Shown piece by piece: positions 38,801-48,532 of a stretch of 64,000 bases of DNA. The notes beneath the pieces were generated by a model. It was given only the letters and a program-made list of their open reading frames with translations, had not been told where the DNA came from and searched no databases. Numbering within the stretch: position 1 is the stretch's first letter; the number at the start of each line of letters is the position of its first letter. The translations under genes were made by a program, and so were the position numbers. Source of the DNA: Pseudomonas frederiksbergensis (lineage in GTDB: Bacteria; Pseudomonadota; Gammaproteobacteria; Pseudomonadales; Pseudomonadaceae); contig NZ_JAAUOE010000018.1 of the NCBI RefSeq assembly GCF_017114915.1, positions 39,475-103,474 on the forward strand, in the 5' to 3' direction.

Positions 38801-39484
38801 CTAATGCCCCATGAGCCAATGCTGATGCGGTCCCGGCAAGGTCCAGATGCCGAACAGCATCACCAGCAAACCGCCGGTCATGCGCACGCTGCGTTTGCGC
38901 AATAAGGCCGTGACCCGTTCGGCGGCCAGTCCCGTGGCGAGCAGCACCGGCCAGGTGCCCAGCCCGAAAGCCAGCATCAGCAATGCACTGTCCAGCGCAT
39001 TACCCTGGCTCGCCGACCACAGCAATGTGCTGTAAACCAGCCCGCATGGCAGCCAGCCCCACAGCGCGCCGAGCAGCAGGGCGCGGGGCAGGTTCGATAC
39101 CGGCAACAGTGTGTTGGCTACCGGCTGGATATGCCGCCACAGGCCCCGGCCGAGGCTTTCGATGCGGGTCAGGCCGCTCCACCAGCCGGCCAGGTACAAG
39201 CCCATGGCAATCAGCAGCAGCCCGGCGAGGATGCGCATGAACATTGCCGCCGGGCTATTGGCCACGGCCCAACCGGCCAGGCCGATCAGTAGGCCGGCAG
39301 CGGCGTAGCTGAGAATTCGCCCCAGGTTGTAGGCCAGCAACAATCGAAAGCGTCGGCTGCGTTGTTCCTGGGGAATTGCCAGGGTCAATGCGCCCATCAA
39401 ACCGCCGCACATGCCCAGGCAATGCCCGCCGCCGAGCAGGCCGAGAATCACTGCGGACACTAGCAGTGGCGCCAACTCAAGCAT
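38801..39484 (-). CDS. TauE/SafE (UreH-like) family membrane protein of the cbb3 maturation cluster
   Basis: 227 residues, about six membrane helices. The N-terminal GLLGGGHCLGMCGGLMGAL (a Cys-x3-Cys metal-binding-like motif) and the LGALWGWLPCGLVYSTLLW motif are typical of the sulfite exporter TauE/SafE-like proteins encoded at the end of ccoGHIS in many Proteobacteria. A role in copper handling or oxidase assembly is likely but not settled. The ATG at 39484 overlaps ccoS by 8 nt. Confidence 0.85.
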   Translation of the reverse strand: MLELAPLLVSAVILGLLGGGHCLGMCGGLMGALTLAIPQEQRSRRFRLLLAYNLGRILSYAAAGLLIGLAGWAVANSPAAMFMRILAGLLLIAMGLYLAGWWSGLTRIESLGRGLWRHIQPVANTLLPVSNLPRALLLGALWGWLPCGLVYSTLLWSASQGNALDSALLMLAFGLGTWPVLLATGLAAERVTALLRKRSVRMTGGLLVMLFGIWTLPGPHQHWLMGH

Positions 39485-39695
39485 GGGGCGGCGCCTTGTC
39501 GTCCGGTTTGGCCGGGTGGCTGCTGGCCTCGTCGACCGCTGCCTTGTGGCTCGGGTCCTGGTCGTCGAACAGGATGCTGTGGGCCGGGCCGTCGAGGTCG
39601 TCATACTGACCGCTGTCGACCGCCCAGAAGAAGATGTAGATAGCGATGGCCACGATCAGCAGCGCGGCCGGGATCATCACGTAGAGAGCTGGCAT
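39477..39695 (-). CDS. ccoS: cbb3 oxidase maturation protein CcoS
   Basis: 72 residues: a single membrane helix (about 3-25, LYVMIPAALLIVAIAIYIFFW) followed by the family hallmark AVDSGQYDDLDGPAHSILFDD. CcoS is needed for cofactor insertion into cbb3 oxidase. It lies 22 nt after ccoI and overlaps the TauE/SafE-type gene, so all are translated from one mRNA. The C-terminal tail is longer and His/Pro-rich. Confidence 0.93.
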   Translation of the reverse strand: MPALYVMIPAALLIVAIAIYIFFWAVDSGQYDDLDGPAHSILFDDQDPSHKAAVDEASSHPAKPDDKAPPHA

Positions 39696-39717
39696 CTGGA
39701 CTCCATGCCCGCGCGGC

Positions 39718-42168
39718 TCAGGCCGGCAGCGGGCGGGTTTCTGGCGTGGCGCTGGTGGATGGCGCGCTCGGCAGGCGAGTCAGGCGCAGGGCATTCAACA
39801 CCACGGTCAACGAACTGATGGACATGCCGACCGCGGCCCATACCGGCGTGATCCAGCCGAGGGCGGCGAACGGCAACATGAGGCCATTGTACAGTGCTGC
39901 CCACAGCAAGTTCTCGATGATGACCCGACGGGTGCGCCGGGCCAGACTGAAGGCTTGCACCAGCGCGTCGAGGCGGTTCGACAGTAATACTGCGTCGGCG
40001 CTGGTCTTCGCCAGATCGGTGGCCGAACCCATCGCCACGCTGATGTCGGCGGCGGCCAGCACCGGCACGTCATTGACCCCGTCACCGAGCATCAACACCT
40101 TGCGACCTTCCTGGTGCAGCTGTTGCAGCACCTGCAATTTATCATCCGGACGCAAACCGCCACGGGCCTCGTCGATGCCCAATTCGGCAGCGACGCTGGC
40201 GACCATTGGCGAGCTGTCGCCGGACAGCAACAGCGTGCGCCAGCCCCGGGCCTTGCATGCCGCCAGCAGGGCGGGTGCGTCGGCGCGCAAGCGGTCGTCG
40301 AGGACGAACCATGCCAGCGGTCCCTGGCTGTCGCCGAGCAGCAGCCATTGACCGGGTTCATCGGGCATCAGCGGCACCTGGGTGCCACTGAGCTCGCAGA
40401 CAAAACCCGGTTGGCCAATGCGCAGGCGTTGCGCGCCGACCAACCCTTCAAGCCCCAGGCCCGGCGTGCTGTGGACTTCTTCGGCGGCCAGCGGCGCACG
40501 GCCAAAAGCCCGGGCGATCGGGTGTTCGGAGCGGTTTTCCAGGGCGGCGGCGAGGCTCAGGCATTGATCGCTGGTGAGAGCCCCGAGAGGTCGGATCGAG
40601 CGCAACGCCAGGCGACCTTCGGTGAGGGTACCGGTCTTGTCGAAAATCACCGTGTCGATCTGATTAAGGCCTTCCAGTACATGGCCGCGCGTCAACAAAA
40701 GACCCAACTTATGCAGTGTGCCGGTAGCCGCAGTAAGGGCGGTTGGCGTGGCCAGGGACAAGGCGCAGGGGCACGTCGCAACCAGCATCGCCAGGACAAT
40801 CCAGAACGCTCGCGACGAATCCAGTTCCCACCACAGCAGGCCGATGGCGGCCACTGCGATAAGCGACAACAGCAAAAACCATTGCGCGGCGCGGTCGGCG
40901 ATTTCCGCCAGTCGCGGTTTCTCCGCCTGGGCGCGATCCAGCAGACGGACGATGGCCGACAGGCGCGTGTCCTGACCCAGCGCCAGGACTTCCACGGTCA
41001 GTGCACCTTCGACGTTCAAGGTGCCGGCGGTGACGGCATCGCCCGGGGTGCGTGGTTGGGGCAGGTATTCGCCGGTGAGCAGGGATTCGTCGATGCTCGA
41101 CTGGCCGTCGAGGATCTTGCCATCGGCCGGCAGGATCGCGCCGGGATGCACCAGCACCTGATCGCCCACGCGCAACTCGCTGAGCAGGATCCGCTCGCTC
41201 TGGCCGTCGGCACTCAACCGCAGGCAGGAGGCGGGCAACAGATTGACCAGTTGCGCGGTCGCGGCGGCGGTGCGTTCCCGGGCGCGACGTTCCAGATAAC
41301 GCCCGGCCAGCAGGAACAGCGCGAACATCCCCACCGCATCGAAATACAGTTCGCCGACTCCGGTGATCGAAGTCCAGATCCCGGCGAAATATGCACTGCC
41401 GATCGCCAGCGACACCGAGACGTCCATGGTCAGGTGGCGGGTGCGCAGGTCGCGCATCGCCCCTTTGAAGAACGGCGCGCAGCTGTAGAACACGATCGGC
41501 GTGGTCAGAAACAGCGCGACCCAGCGCAGGATGGTGTGCAGCTCGGGGCTGAGGTCGATGTTGAATTCCGGCCAGGTGGCCATGGTCGCCATCATCGCCT
41601 GGAACCACAGCAACCCGGCAACGCCGAGTTGGCGCAGGGCCAGGCGGTTTTCGCTGGCCAGTTGTTCGCTGGCGCGGTCGGCCTGGTACGGGTGGGCGGC
41701 GTAACCGATGTGGCGCAGTTCGCTGAGTACCTGGCTCAACGGCAATTGTGCGTCGGCCCAGCGCACGTGCAGGCGATGGTTGGACAGGTTCAGGCGTGCT
41801 TCGGCCACTGCCGGCAGGCTGCGAAGATGCTTTTCGATCAGCCAGCCGCAGGCGGCGCAACTGATGCCTTCCATCAATAGGGTGGTTTCGGCGAGTTCGC
41901 CTTCGTGGCGGACAAAGGGTTGCTGGACATCGGCGCGATCATAGAGCGCCAGCTCGTCCACCAGTTGCATCGGCAAGGTTTCGGGGTTGGCCGAGGCTTC
42001 GCTGCGATGCTGGTAATAACTTTCCAGCCCACCGGCCACGATGGCCTCGGCCACCGCCTGGCAACCCGGGCAGCAGAACTCGCGGGTATCCCCGAGGACG
42101 GCGGCGGTGAAGCGGCTGCCGGCCGGGACGGGCAGGGCGCAGTGGTAGCAGGGGGGGGGGGTGCTCAT
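39718..42168 (-). CDS. ccoI: Copper-translocating P-type ATPase for cbb3 biogenesis
   Basis: 816 residues. N-terminal Cys-rich segment (CYHC, CCPGC), an HMA domain with GISCAACGW, eight membrane helices, the CPC ion-binding motif (TCPCALSLATP), the phosphorylation site DKTGTLTEG and the hinge GDGVNDVPVLAAADISVAMG. CcoI/FixI exports copper for the CuB centre of CcoN. Codons 3-6 contain a run of 11 consecutive C residues right after ATGAGCA (plus-strand G run 42151-42161), an unusual feature discussed in the findings. Confidence 0.95.
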   Translation of the reverse strand: MSTPPPCYHCALPVPAGSRFTAAVLGDTREFCCPGCQAVAEAIVAGGLESYYQHRSEASANPETLPMQLVDELALYDRADVQQPFVRHEGELAETTLLMEGISCAACGWLIEKHLRSLPAVAEARLNLSNHRLHVRWADAQLPLSQVLSELRHIGYAAHPYQADRASEQLASENRLALRQLGVAGLLWFQAMMATMATWPEFNIDLSPELHTILRWVALFLTTPIVFYSCAPFFKGAMRDLRTRHLTMDVSVSLAIGSAYFAGIWTSITGVGELYFDAVGMFALFLLAGRYLERRARERTAAATAQLVNLLPASCLRLSADGQSERILLSELRVGDQVLVHPGAILPADGKILDGQSSIDESLLTGEYLPQPRTPGDAVTAGTLNVEGALTVEVLALGQDTRLSAIVRLLDRAQAEKPRLAEIADRAAQWFLLLSLIAVAAIGLLWWELDSSRAFWIVLAMLVATCPCALSLATPTALTAATGTLHKLGLLLTRGHVLEGLNQIDTVIFDKTGTLTEGRLALRSIRPLGALTSDQCLSLAAALENRSEHPIARAFGRAPLAAEEVHSTPGLGLEGLVGAQRLRIGQPGFVCELSGTQVPLMPDEPGQWLLLGDSQGPLAWFVLDDRLRADAPALLAACKARGWRTLLLSGDSSPMVASVAAELGIDEARGGLRPDDKLQVLQQLHQEGRKVLMLGDGVNDVPVLAAADISVAMGSATDLAKTSADAVLLSNRLDALVQAFSLARRTRRVIIENLLWAALYNGLMLPFAALGWITPVWAAVGMSISSLTVVLNALRLTRLPSAPSTSATPETRPLPA

Positions 42169-42214
42169 GAGGTTTTCACTAGTGCCGCTGAATCTCTGTC
42201 GTCGGGTAGGGCCT

Positions 42215-42280
42215 CTTCGCTGGCAAGCCAGCTCCTACAACGGTTCGCGTGATCCTGTAGGAGCTGGCTTGCCAGCGAAG
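42215..42280. repeat. REPIN between ccoH and ccoI
   Basis: CTTCGCTGGCAAGCCAGCTC with an inverted copy GAGCTGGCTTGCCAGCGAAG, each ending in the GTAG foot. It is located inside the ccoGHIS operon, 8 nt beyond the ccoH stop and about 45 nt before ccoI. Confidence 0.9.
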
Positions 42281-42287
42281 CGCGACT

Positions 42288-42827
42288 TTATTTTTTCAGG
42301 TCTTCGGCGCCTTGCAGCGGCTCATCACCGAGCATCAGGTCCTTGGCATGGCTGACCTGTTCTTCCTCGAACATGCGCCAGATCCTGTCATCCTGCGCGC
42401 CCAGCAGTTCCACAAAGCGCCGGCCTTCGACCTTATCGCTCAACTGGCCAATGTAGCGGCCCTGTTCGGTTTCGCTGCGGGCCAGGGTGATCTTGCGATC
42501 TTTCTCCGGCTGGGTCGGCGAGATCAGGTTCAGCTCAAGGGTTTTGGGCTGGCTGTTGCCGCTCAGGCGCAGGTCGACTTCGCCGGTCACGTCATCCAGG
42601 TGTACGCTGGCGCGCAGCTGTAGGGTCTGGGCCAGCAGTTCACGGTCCAGGGAACGGTTGATACCTTTGCCGGCCTCGTAATAGTTGTCGTTGACCAGGT
42701 TGTCCGGGTTATTCACCGCGATGGTCACCATCGACAGGCTCAAGGTCACCGAGCAGGCCAGGATGGCGATGATGATCCACGGCCAAAGGTGCTTGTACCA
42801 GGGACTTGCGGCAGTTGCTGCGGGCAT
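42288..42827 (-). CDS. ccoH: FixH/CcoH family cbb3 assembly protein
   Basis: 179 residues. One N-terminal membrane helix (about 15-40, WPWIIIAILACSVTLSLSMVTIAV) followed by the FixH signature NNPDNLVNDNYYEAGKGINRSLDRE and a periplasmic domain. It stabilises the assembling oxidase. ATG at 42827 is chosen (MPAATAAS) rather than 42842; AGAGAAG lies just upstream and the gene follows ccoG by 11 nt. Confidence 0.92.
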   Translation of the reverse strand: MPAATAASPWYKHLWPWIIIAILACSVTLSLSMVTIAVNNPDNLVNDNYYEAGKGINRSLDRELLAQTLQLRASVHLDDVTGEVDLRLSGNSQPKTLELNLISPTQPEKDRKITLARSETEQGRYIGQLSDKVEGRRFVELLGAQDDRIWRMFEEEQVSHAKDLMLGDEPLQGAEDLKK

Positions 42828-42838
42828 GATCACTTCTC

Positions 42839-44257
42839 TCAACGAATTTGTGGGCCGATGAATCGGCTCTTGGCTTCAACGTGGACGCTGGCGTCATCGG
42901 CATCCTTGAGGATGAATTTCACCTCGTTGGTGCTCGACGGCAGTTGTTCCGGTGCGCTGGACAACTCGACCGGCTGGCTGAAAATTTCCCCGGCGGCGAC
43001 TTTAATCTCGCGCTGGCCTTGCAGCTTGAGGTCCGGCAGGCCGGTGGCCTCCAACACGTAGGTATGGTCGCGCTGGTCCTTGTTCATGATTTTCAGGCTG
43101 TAGACGTTTTCGATCCGGCCTTCGGCGTTCTCGCGGTACAGCACGCGGTCTTTACTGACATCGAAACCGACCAGCGAGCGCATGAAGAAAGCGGTCACCA
43201 GCAACGCAATCATCGCCAGCAACACCAGCGCGTAACCGATCAGGCGTGGGCGCAGTTTATGGGTTTTTTGCCCCGACAGGTTGTGCTCGGTGGTGTAGCT
43301 GATCAGGCCGCGCGGGTAATCCATCTTGTCCATGATGCTGTCGCAGGCGTCGATGCACGCGGCGCAGCCGATGCATTCGATTTGCAGGCCGTCGCGGATG
43401 TCGATGCCGGTCGGGCAGACCTGGACGCACATGGTGCAGTCGATGCAGTCGCCCAGGCCCTGAGCCTTGTAGTCGATGCCTTTCTTGCGCGGGCCACGGC
43501 TTTCGCCGCGACGCGGGTCGTAGGAGACGATCAGTGTGTCCTTGTCGAACATCACGCTCTGGAAGCGTGCGTAGGGGCACATGTAAATGCACACCTGCTC
43601 ACGTAACCAGCCAGCATTGCCGTAGGTGGCGAGGGTGAAAAAACCGACCCAGAAATACGACCAGCCATCGGCTTCGCCGGTGAAGAAGTCGATCACCAGT
43701 TCTCGGATCGGCGAAAAGTAACCGACGAAGGTCATGCCGGTCACGAAGCCGATCAACAGCCACATCGTGTGTTTGCTGAATTTGCGCAGGAATTTGTTGG
43801 CGCTCATCGGCGCCTTGTCGAGCTTGATGCGCTGATTGCGGTCACCTTCGGTGACCTTCTCGCACCACATGAAGATCCAGGTCCAGACACTTTGCGGGCA
43901 GGTGTAGCCGCACCAGACCCGGCCGGCATACACGGTGATGAAGAACAGGCCGAAGGCACTGATGATCAGAATGCCCGAGAGCAGGATGAAATCCTGCGGC
44001 CAGAAGGTCGCGCCAAAAATAAAGAACTTACGCTCCGGCAGGTTCCACCAGACGGCCTGATGAGCGCCCCAGTTCAGCCACACCGTGCCGAAATACAGCA
44101 GAAACAGCACGGCACCGCCCGTCATCCGCAGGTTGCGGAACAGGCCGGTGAAGGCGCGGGTGTAGATCTTTTCTCGAGAGGCGTAGAGGTCGACGCTGTT
44201 GTTCGTGTTCTTGGCAGGTGGAGTGACGTCGTGTACCGGAATCTGATTGCTCATCAT
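42839..44257 (-). CDS. ccoG: cbb3 oxidase accessory ferredoxin-like membrane protein CcoG
   Basis: 472 residues. Several membrane helices (about 40-210), the conserved VWCGYTCPQSVWTW motif, two [4Fe-4S] clusters (CIDCTMCVQVCPTGID and CIGCAACIDACDS) and a C-terminal periplasmic immunoglobulin-like domain (about 370-470). The family is implicated in copper reduction before insertion into cbb3 oxidase. First gene of ccoG-ccoH-ccoI-ccoS. The start could be 44257 or 44254 (two adjacent ATGs). Confidence 0.95.
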   Translation of the reverse strand: MMSNQIPVHDVTPPAKNTNNSVDLYASREKIYTRAFTGLFRNLRMTGGAVLFLLYFGTVWLNWGAHQAVWWNLPERKFFIFGATFWPQDFILLSGILIISAFGLFFITVYAGRVWCGYTCPQSVWTWIFMWCEKVTEGDRNQRIKLDKAPMSANKFLRKFSKHTMWLLIGFVTGMTFVGYFSPIRELVIDFFTGEADGWSYFWVGFFTLATYGNAGWLREQVCIYMCPYARFQSVMFDKDTLIVSYDPRRGESRGPRKKGIDYKAQGLGDCIDCTMCVQVCPTGIDIRDGLQIECIGCAACIDACDSIMDKMDYPRGLISYTTEHNLSGQKTHKLRPRLIGYALVLLAMIALLVTAFFMRSLVGFDVSKDRVLYRENAEGRIENVYSLKIMNKDQRDHTYVLEATGLPDLKLQGQREIKVAAGEIFSQPVELSSAPEQLPSSTNEVKFILKDADDASVHVEAKSRFIGPQIR

Positions 44258-44459
44258 TGCATCCCACGGCAGTGGAAAAATGCCCCGGTCAGTACGTGCC
44301 GACCGCGGTCAAAAAGAGGTGTTGCAGTGGCGCAATGATACGCCTGTAGCTCTGGCACAAGGGTGCGACCTTTGGTCACGTTGGTGGAAATCAATTGACG
44401 GTGTAATGACTTGAATCAATTGACTTGTGAATTATGGACGATTACGCGAGTGTCGGTGC

Positions 44460-44870
44460 TCAGTCGGCCCATGGATTGATCAGGGCAACACCACTGGATT
44501 GAAAATCGCTGATGTTACGGGTGACCACCGTAAGGCCATGAACCAGCGCGGTCGCTGCGATCAGGGAATCGCTTTCGTTGGCGCGGTCCGGAACATGCAG
44601 GCTGGCACAGCGTAGTGCCACGGCGATATCGACCGGCAGGATTCTGGCATCGAAGGCTGGTATGACGTGGTGCTTCAGCCAACTGCGCAATACCTTCCCC
44701 TGGACGGGATCACGACGCTCCATTCGAAGCACTCCTGTCTCCAGTTCTTTCACGGTGATGGCCGAAATAAACAGGCGTGGCGCGATGACACTTTTGGCCC
44801 AGGCGACGACATTCGCGTCAGCCTGAGGTTTGCGCAGTTCAGAAATCACGTTGGTGTCGAGCAGAAACAT
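44460..44870 (-). CDS. PIN-domain (VapC/FitB type) toxin
   Basis: 136 residues. All four PIN acidic residues are visible: Asp5 (FLLDTNVISELRKP), Glu42 (ITVKELETG), Asp101 (NESDSLIAATA) and Asp122 (NISDF), so it should be an active Mg-dependent ribonuclease. Its ATG shares one base with the stop of the upstream antitoxin gene (TGATG), the usual coupling in such modules. It sits between ccoG and ccoP, a spot without such genes in the P. aeruginosa layout. Confidence 0.9.
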   Translation of the reverse strand: MFLLDTNVISELRKPQADANVVAWAKSVIAPRLFISAITVKELETGVLRMERRDPVQGKVLRSWLKHHVIPAFDARILPVDIAVALRCASLHVPDRANESDSLIAATALVHGLTVVTRNISDFQSSGVALINPWAD

Positions 44871-45127
44871 CAGGACAGATCCACAGGTCGATGAATGATC
44901 ACGGCACGCTCGGTTTCGAACTCGATGTCGGCTGCCTCTGGCATCACCAACAGATCGACGATGTTGGCGTTTATGCCAGTCAGTTTTTGGTACTCCTCAA
45001 TGCTTAGCAGTACGTGAGCAGGCTTGCCACGGTCGGTGATGATAACCGGCCCATGACGAGTGGCTTTTTTGGCACTACTTGTGTCCTGGTTGAATTCACG
45101 GCTGGAAATGGTGGTGATGGCCATCAT
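44870..45127 (-). CDS. Phd/YefM family antitoxin
   Basis: 85 residues. The N-terminal Phd/YefM DNA-binding fold is recognisable (ITTISSREFNQDTSSAKKATRHGPVIITDRGKPAHVLLSIEEY), and the C-terminal tail (about 50-85) is acidic and probably wraps the PIN toxin. It precedes the toxin, as usual, and should autoregulate the pair. Two adjacent ATGs at 45127 and 45124 are possible starts. Confidence 0.9.
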   Translation of the reverse strand: MMAITTISSREFNQDTSSAKKATRHGPVIITDRGKPAHVLLSIEEYQKLTGINANIVDLLVMPEAADIEFETERAVIIHRPVDLS

Positions 45128-45249
45128 GGCTGACCCTCCTGAAAGTGCTTTGTAGAAACGTTACTACTCGGCAGGTCGTATCGCAATCTCATAGGGGGCC
45201 GGGTCGCTACCGCTGGTCGGTAGAGGGGGCGGACATGATTGTGTTGAAA

Positions 45250-45291
45250 ACAAAACGGCCCCGCCAATTCTCATTGGCGGGGCCGCTTTTT
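45250..45291. terminator. Terminator of the first cbb3 operon
   Basis: A 13-bp GC-rich stem (CGGCCCCGCCAAT/ATTGGCGGGGCCG, loop TCTC) is followed on the minus strand by TTTTGTTTT, and on the plus strand by CTTTTT. It lies about 20 nt after the ccoP stop and can work in both directions. Confidence 0.88.
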
Positions 45292-45310
45292 GTAGCATCA
45301 AGCGTTAGCT

Positions 45311-46294
45311 TTACTGGGCGTTTGCCACCGGTGCTTTTTCACCGTGGGACAGGCTGTAAACATAAGCGGCCAGCAGGTGAACCTTGTCGTTGCCTTGCAG
45401 CTGTTCTTGCGCAGGCATCTGGCCCTGACGGCCGTAGCGGATGGTCTGCTGCAGTTGAGCGAAGCTCGAACCGTAGATGAACCCGGCCGGGTGGGTCAGG
45501 TCAGGTGCGCCCATCGCTGGGGTACCTTTGCCTGCCGGGCCGTGGCACGCCACGCAGTTGGCAGCGAAGAGCTTTTGACCGGCAACCGGGTCGGCCTTGG
45601 CGCCTTCCGGAAGCTTGCGGCCATGGAGGCTGGTCACCACGTAAGCGGCAACGTCTGCAACGCCTTGTTCGCCGATCACTTCGGCCCAGGCCGGCATCAC
45701 GGCGTGACGACCGCCCATGATAGTGGTCTTGATGGTTGCCGCTTCACCGCCCCAGCGCCAGTCGGCGTCGGTCAGGTTAGGGAAGCCATAAGCGCCCTTG
45801 GCGTCGGAACCGTGGCAGACCGAGCAGTTGGAGGCGAACAGGCGGCCACCCATCTTCAGGGCTTGCGGGTCTTTGGCCACTTCTTCGATCGGCATGGAAG
45901 CGAACTTGGCGAAGATCGGGCCGAACTTGGCGTCCGACCTGGCCATTTCCTTTTCCCACTCGTGAACACCGGTCCAGCCGCTCTGGCCGTTGGCGAACGC
46001 GGTCTGCTTTTCATTATCCAGGTAGTTGTAACCTGGCAGCAGGCCTTTCCAGTTACCCAGGCCCGGGTACAGCACCAGGTAGCCGAGGGCGAAGATGATG
46101 GTGCCCACGAACAGCATGAACCACCATTTCGGCAGCGGGTTGTCGTACTCCTCGATCCCGTCGAAGGAGTGGCCGACCGTTTCTTCGGTGGCTTCGCTGC
46201 GCTGGCCCCTACGGGTGGACAGCAGCAGCCAGGTCAGGGCGAAGATGGTGCCGAGACTGAGGACTGTGACGTACAGACTCCAGAACGTAGTCAT
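45311..46294 (-). CDS. ccoP: cbb3 cytochrome c oxidase subunit III (diheme), first operon
   Basis: 327 residues. Two N-terminal membrane helices (about 5-25 and 57-77), the [15 protein letters not shown] loop, and two cytochrome c domains with heme sites CSVCH and CVACH. It passes electrons from periplasmic cytochromes to CcoO. It overlaps ccoQ by 4 nt. Relative to the second-operon copy it has about a dozen extra residues ([15 protein letters not shown] region) before [11 protein letters not shown]. Confidence 0.95.
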   Translation of the reverse strand: MTTFWSLYVTVLSLGTIFALTWLLLSTRRGQRSEATEETVGHSFDGIEEYDNPLPKWWFMLFVGTIIFALGYLVLYPGLGNWKGLLPGYNYLDNEKQTAFANGQSGWTGVHEWEKEMARSDAKFGPIFAKFASMPIEEVAKDPQALKMGGRLFASNCSVCHGSDAKGAYGFPNLTDADWRWGGEAATIKTTIMGGRHAVMPAWAEVIGEQGVADVAAYVVTSLHGRKLPEGAKADPVAGQKLFAANCVACHGPAGKGTPAMGAPDLTHPAGFIYGSSFAQLQQTIRYGRQGQMPAQEQLQGNDKVHLLAAYVYSLSHGEKAPVANAQ

Positions 46295-46476
46295 TCTTTG
46301 TTACTCCTAGAAGCTTGCTCGACGTGCTTGATGGCTTCGGGATCATCCGCAAAAGGCAGCAAGGTCGCGTCTTCAAACTCCGACTTGCGCTTGGGGCTGA
46401 ACACCCACAACGCCAGACCGATGAAGGCCACCATCACAACAACGGTGCCCAGGCCACGAATCATCCCGATATCCAT
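46291..46476 (-). CDS. ccoQ: cbb3 oxidase small subunit IV, first operon
   Basis: 61 residues: one membrane helix ([24 protein letters not shown]) and a short charged tail. It stabilises the CcoNOP core. It lies 5 nt after ccoO and overlaps ccoP by 4 nt. Confidence 0.92.
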   Translation of the reverse strand: MDIGMIRGLGTVVVMVAFIGLALWVFSPKRKSEFEDATLLPFADDPEAIKHVEQASRSNKE

Positions 46477-46481
46477 CTAAA

Positions 46482-47090
46482 TCACCGTTTGCTTTTGATG
46501 ATGGTGCCCAGGCCTTGCAGATAGGCCACCAGCGCGTCCATTTCGGTTTTGCCCTTCACAGCATCCTTGGCGCCGGCGATATCTTCGTCGGTGTAAGGGA
46601 CGCCGAGCGTGCGCAAGACTTCCATTTTCTTGGCGGTGTCTTTGCCGTCGAGCTTGTTTTCCACGAGGAACGGGTAAGCCGGCATTTTCGACTCGGGCAC
46701 TACGTTGCGCGGGTTGTACAGGTGCGCACGCTGCCAGTCATCGGAGTAACGACCGCCGACACGGGCCAGGTCCGGACCGGTACGCTTGGAACCCCACAGG
46801 AACGGGTGGTCCCAAACGCTTTCACCGGCGACCGAGTAGTGGCCGTAACGTTCGGTTTCAGCACGGAACGGACGGATCATCTGCGAGTGGCAGCCGACAC
46901 AACCGTTGGCGATGTATACGTCGCGGCCTTCCAGTTCAAGGGCGGTGCGAGGCTTCATGCCCTCGACCGGCTTGTTGGTGACGTCCTGGAAAAACAGCGG
47001 AACGATTTGGGTCAGGCCGCCGATGCTGACGGCGATAACCATGAAGAAGGCCAGCAGGCCAATATTCTTCTCGACTGCTTCATGCTTCAT
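46482..47090 (-). CDS. ccoO: cbb3 oxidase subunit II (monoheme), first operon
   Basis: 202 residues. An N-terminal membrane anchor (about 8-30, [25 protein letters not shown]) and a periplasmic cytochrome c domain with [12 protein letters not shown]; the distal Met ligand is likely in [12 protein letters not shown]. Its ATG shares one base with the ccoN stop. Nearly identical to the second copy at 50186-50794. Confidence 0.95.
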   Translation of the reverse strand: MKHEAVEKNIGLLAFFMVIAVSIGGLTQIVPLFFQDVTNKPVEGMKPRTALELEGRDVYIANGCVGCHSQMIRPFRAETERYGHYSVAGESVWDHPFLWGSKRTGPDLARVGGRYSDDWQRAHLYNPRNVVPESKMPAYPFLVENKLDGKDTAKKMEVLRTLGVPYTDEDIAGAKDAVKGKTEMDALVAYLQGLGTIIKSKR

Positions 47091-48532
47091 CAGTGAGCTC
47101 CAACTACAGCAATCTTGGTAGCGGCTTCGGCTTCAACCGGGTTCGAGGCGCGAACGGTACGGAACACGTTGTAGGCCATCAGCAGCATGCCGCTGGCAAA
47201 GAACGCACCGCCCAGGGCGCGAACGATGAAACCGGGGTGGCTGGCTTGCAGCGCTTCGACGAACGAGTAGGTGAGGGTGCCGTCGTCGTTGATTGCACGC
47301 CACATCAGGCCCTGGGTGATGCCGTTGACCCACATCGAAGCGATGTACAGCACGGTACCGATGGTCGCGAGCCAGAAGTGCGCGTTGATCAGGCCGGTGC
47401 TGTGCATCTGCGCACGGCCGAACAGTTTCGGAATCATGTGGTAGATCGCGCCGATCGAGATCATCGCTACCCAGCCCAGGGCGCCGGCGTGTACGTGGCC
47501 GATGGTCCAGTCGGTGTAGTGCGACAGCGAGTTGACGGTCTTGATGGCCATCATCGGGCCTTCGAAGGTCGACATGCCGTAGAACGCCAGCGATACCACG
47601 AGGAAACGCAGGATCGGGTCGGTGCGCAGCTTATGCCAGGCGCCCGACAGGGTCATCATGCCGTTGATCATGCCGCCCCAGCTTGGCGCCAGCAGGATGA
47701 TCGACATCGCCATGCCCAGGGACTGAGCCCAGTCCGGCAGTGCGGTGTAGTGCAGGTGGTGCGGACCGGCCCAGATGTACAGGGTGATCAACGCCCAGAA
47801 GTGCACGATCGACAGGCGATAGGAATAGATCGGACGCTCGGCCTGTTTCGGCACGAAGTAGTACATCATCCCCAGGAAACCGGTGGTCAGGAAGAAGCCC
47901 ACGGCGTTGTGCCCGTACCACCACTGGATCATCGCGTCGGTCGCACCCGAGTAGGCGGAGTAGGACTTGAACAGGCTGACCGGCAGCGACATGTGGTTGA
48001 CGATGTGCAGCATCGCGGTCACGACGATGAAGGCACCGTAGAACCAGTTACCGACATAGATGTGCTTGGTCTTGCGCTTAACGATGGTGCCGAAGAACAC
48101 CAGACCGTAGGTGACCCAGACGATGGCCAGCAGAATAGCCAGGGGCCATTCCAGTTCCGCGTATTCCTTGGTGGTGGTGAAACCCATCGGCAAGGTAATG
48201 ATCGCGCCGACGATCACCGCTTGCCATCCCCAGAAGGTGAAGGCCGCGAGGCTGTCGGAAATCAGTCGCGTTTGGCAGGTTCGCTGCACGACGTAATAGG
48301 AAGTGGCAAACAGTGCACATCCACCGAAGGCGAAAATCACCAGGTTGGTGTGCAACGGGCGCAGGCGTCCAAAGCTCGTCCATGCCAGACCGAAGTTCAA
48401 CTCCGGCCAGACCAGTTGCGAGGCGATGAAGACACCAAGCCCCATGCCAAGGATCCCCCAGACCACCGTCATGATGGCGAACTGGCGGACTACCTTATAG
48501 TTATAAGCAGTCGGACTGATTGCTGTGCTCAT
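47090..48532 (-). CDS. ccoN: cbb3 oxidase catalytic subunit I, first operon
   Basis: 480 residues, about 12 membrane helices. It carries heme b, heme b3 and CuB and reduces oxygen to water while pumping protons. Conserved heme-copper residues are in [40 protein letters not shown] and [14 protein letters not shown]. The start at 48532 ([15 protein letters not shown]) is chosen; the open frame extends upstream without family character. In P. aeruginosa the equivalent operon next to ccoG is the more constitutive one. Confidence 0.96.
   Translation of the reverse strand: MSTAISPTAYNYKVVRQFAIMTVVWGILGMGLGVFIASQLVWPELNFGLAWTSFGRLRPLHTNLVIFAFGGCALFATSYYVVQRTCQTRLISDSLAAFTFWGWQAVIVGAIITLPMGFTTTKEYAELEWPLAILLAIVWVTYGLVFFGTIVKRKTKHIYVGNWFYGAFIVVTAMLHIVNHMSLPVSLFKSYSAYSGATDAMIQWWYGHNAVGFFLTTGFLGMMYYFVPKQAERPIYSYRLSIVHFWALITLYIWAGPHHLHYTALPDWAQSLGMAMSIILLAPSWGGMINGMMTLSGAWHKLRTDPILRFLVVSLAFYGMSTFEGPMMAIKTVNSLSHYTDWTIGHVHAGALGWVAMISIGAIYHMIPKLFGRAQMHSTGLINAHFWLATIGTVLYIASMWVNGITQGLMWRAINDDGTLTYSFVEALQASHPGFIVRALGGAFFASGMLLMAYNVFRTVRASNPVEAEAATKIAVVGAH

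Noticed and set aside
40114..41880. 588-codon plus-strand open frame antisense to ccoI
   Set aside because: Gln/Arg/Ala-biased composition typical of antisense shadows; the ccoI frame contains all P-type ATPase motifs.
44379..44430. Anr box upstream of ccoG
   Set aside because: Several TTGA and TCAA fragments occur, but none has the 5-4-5 spacing with a full second half-site.
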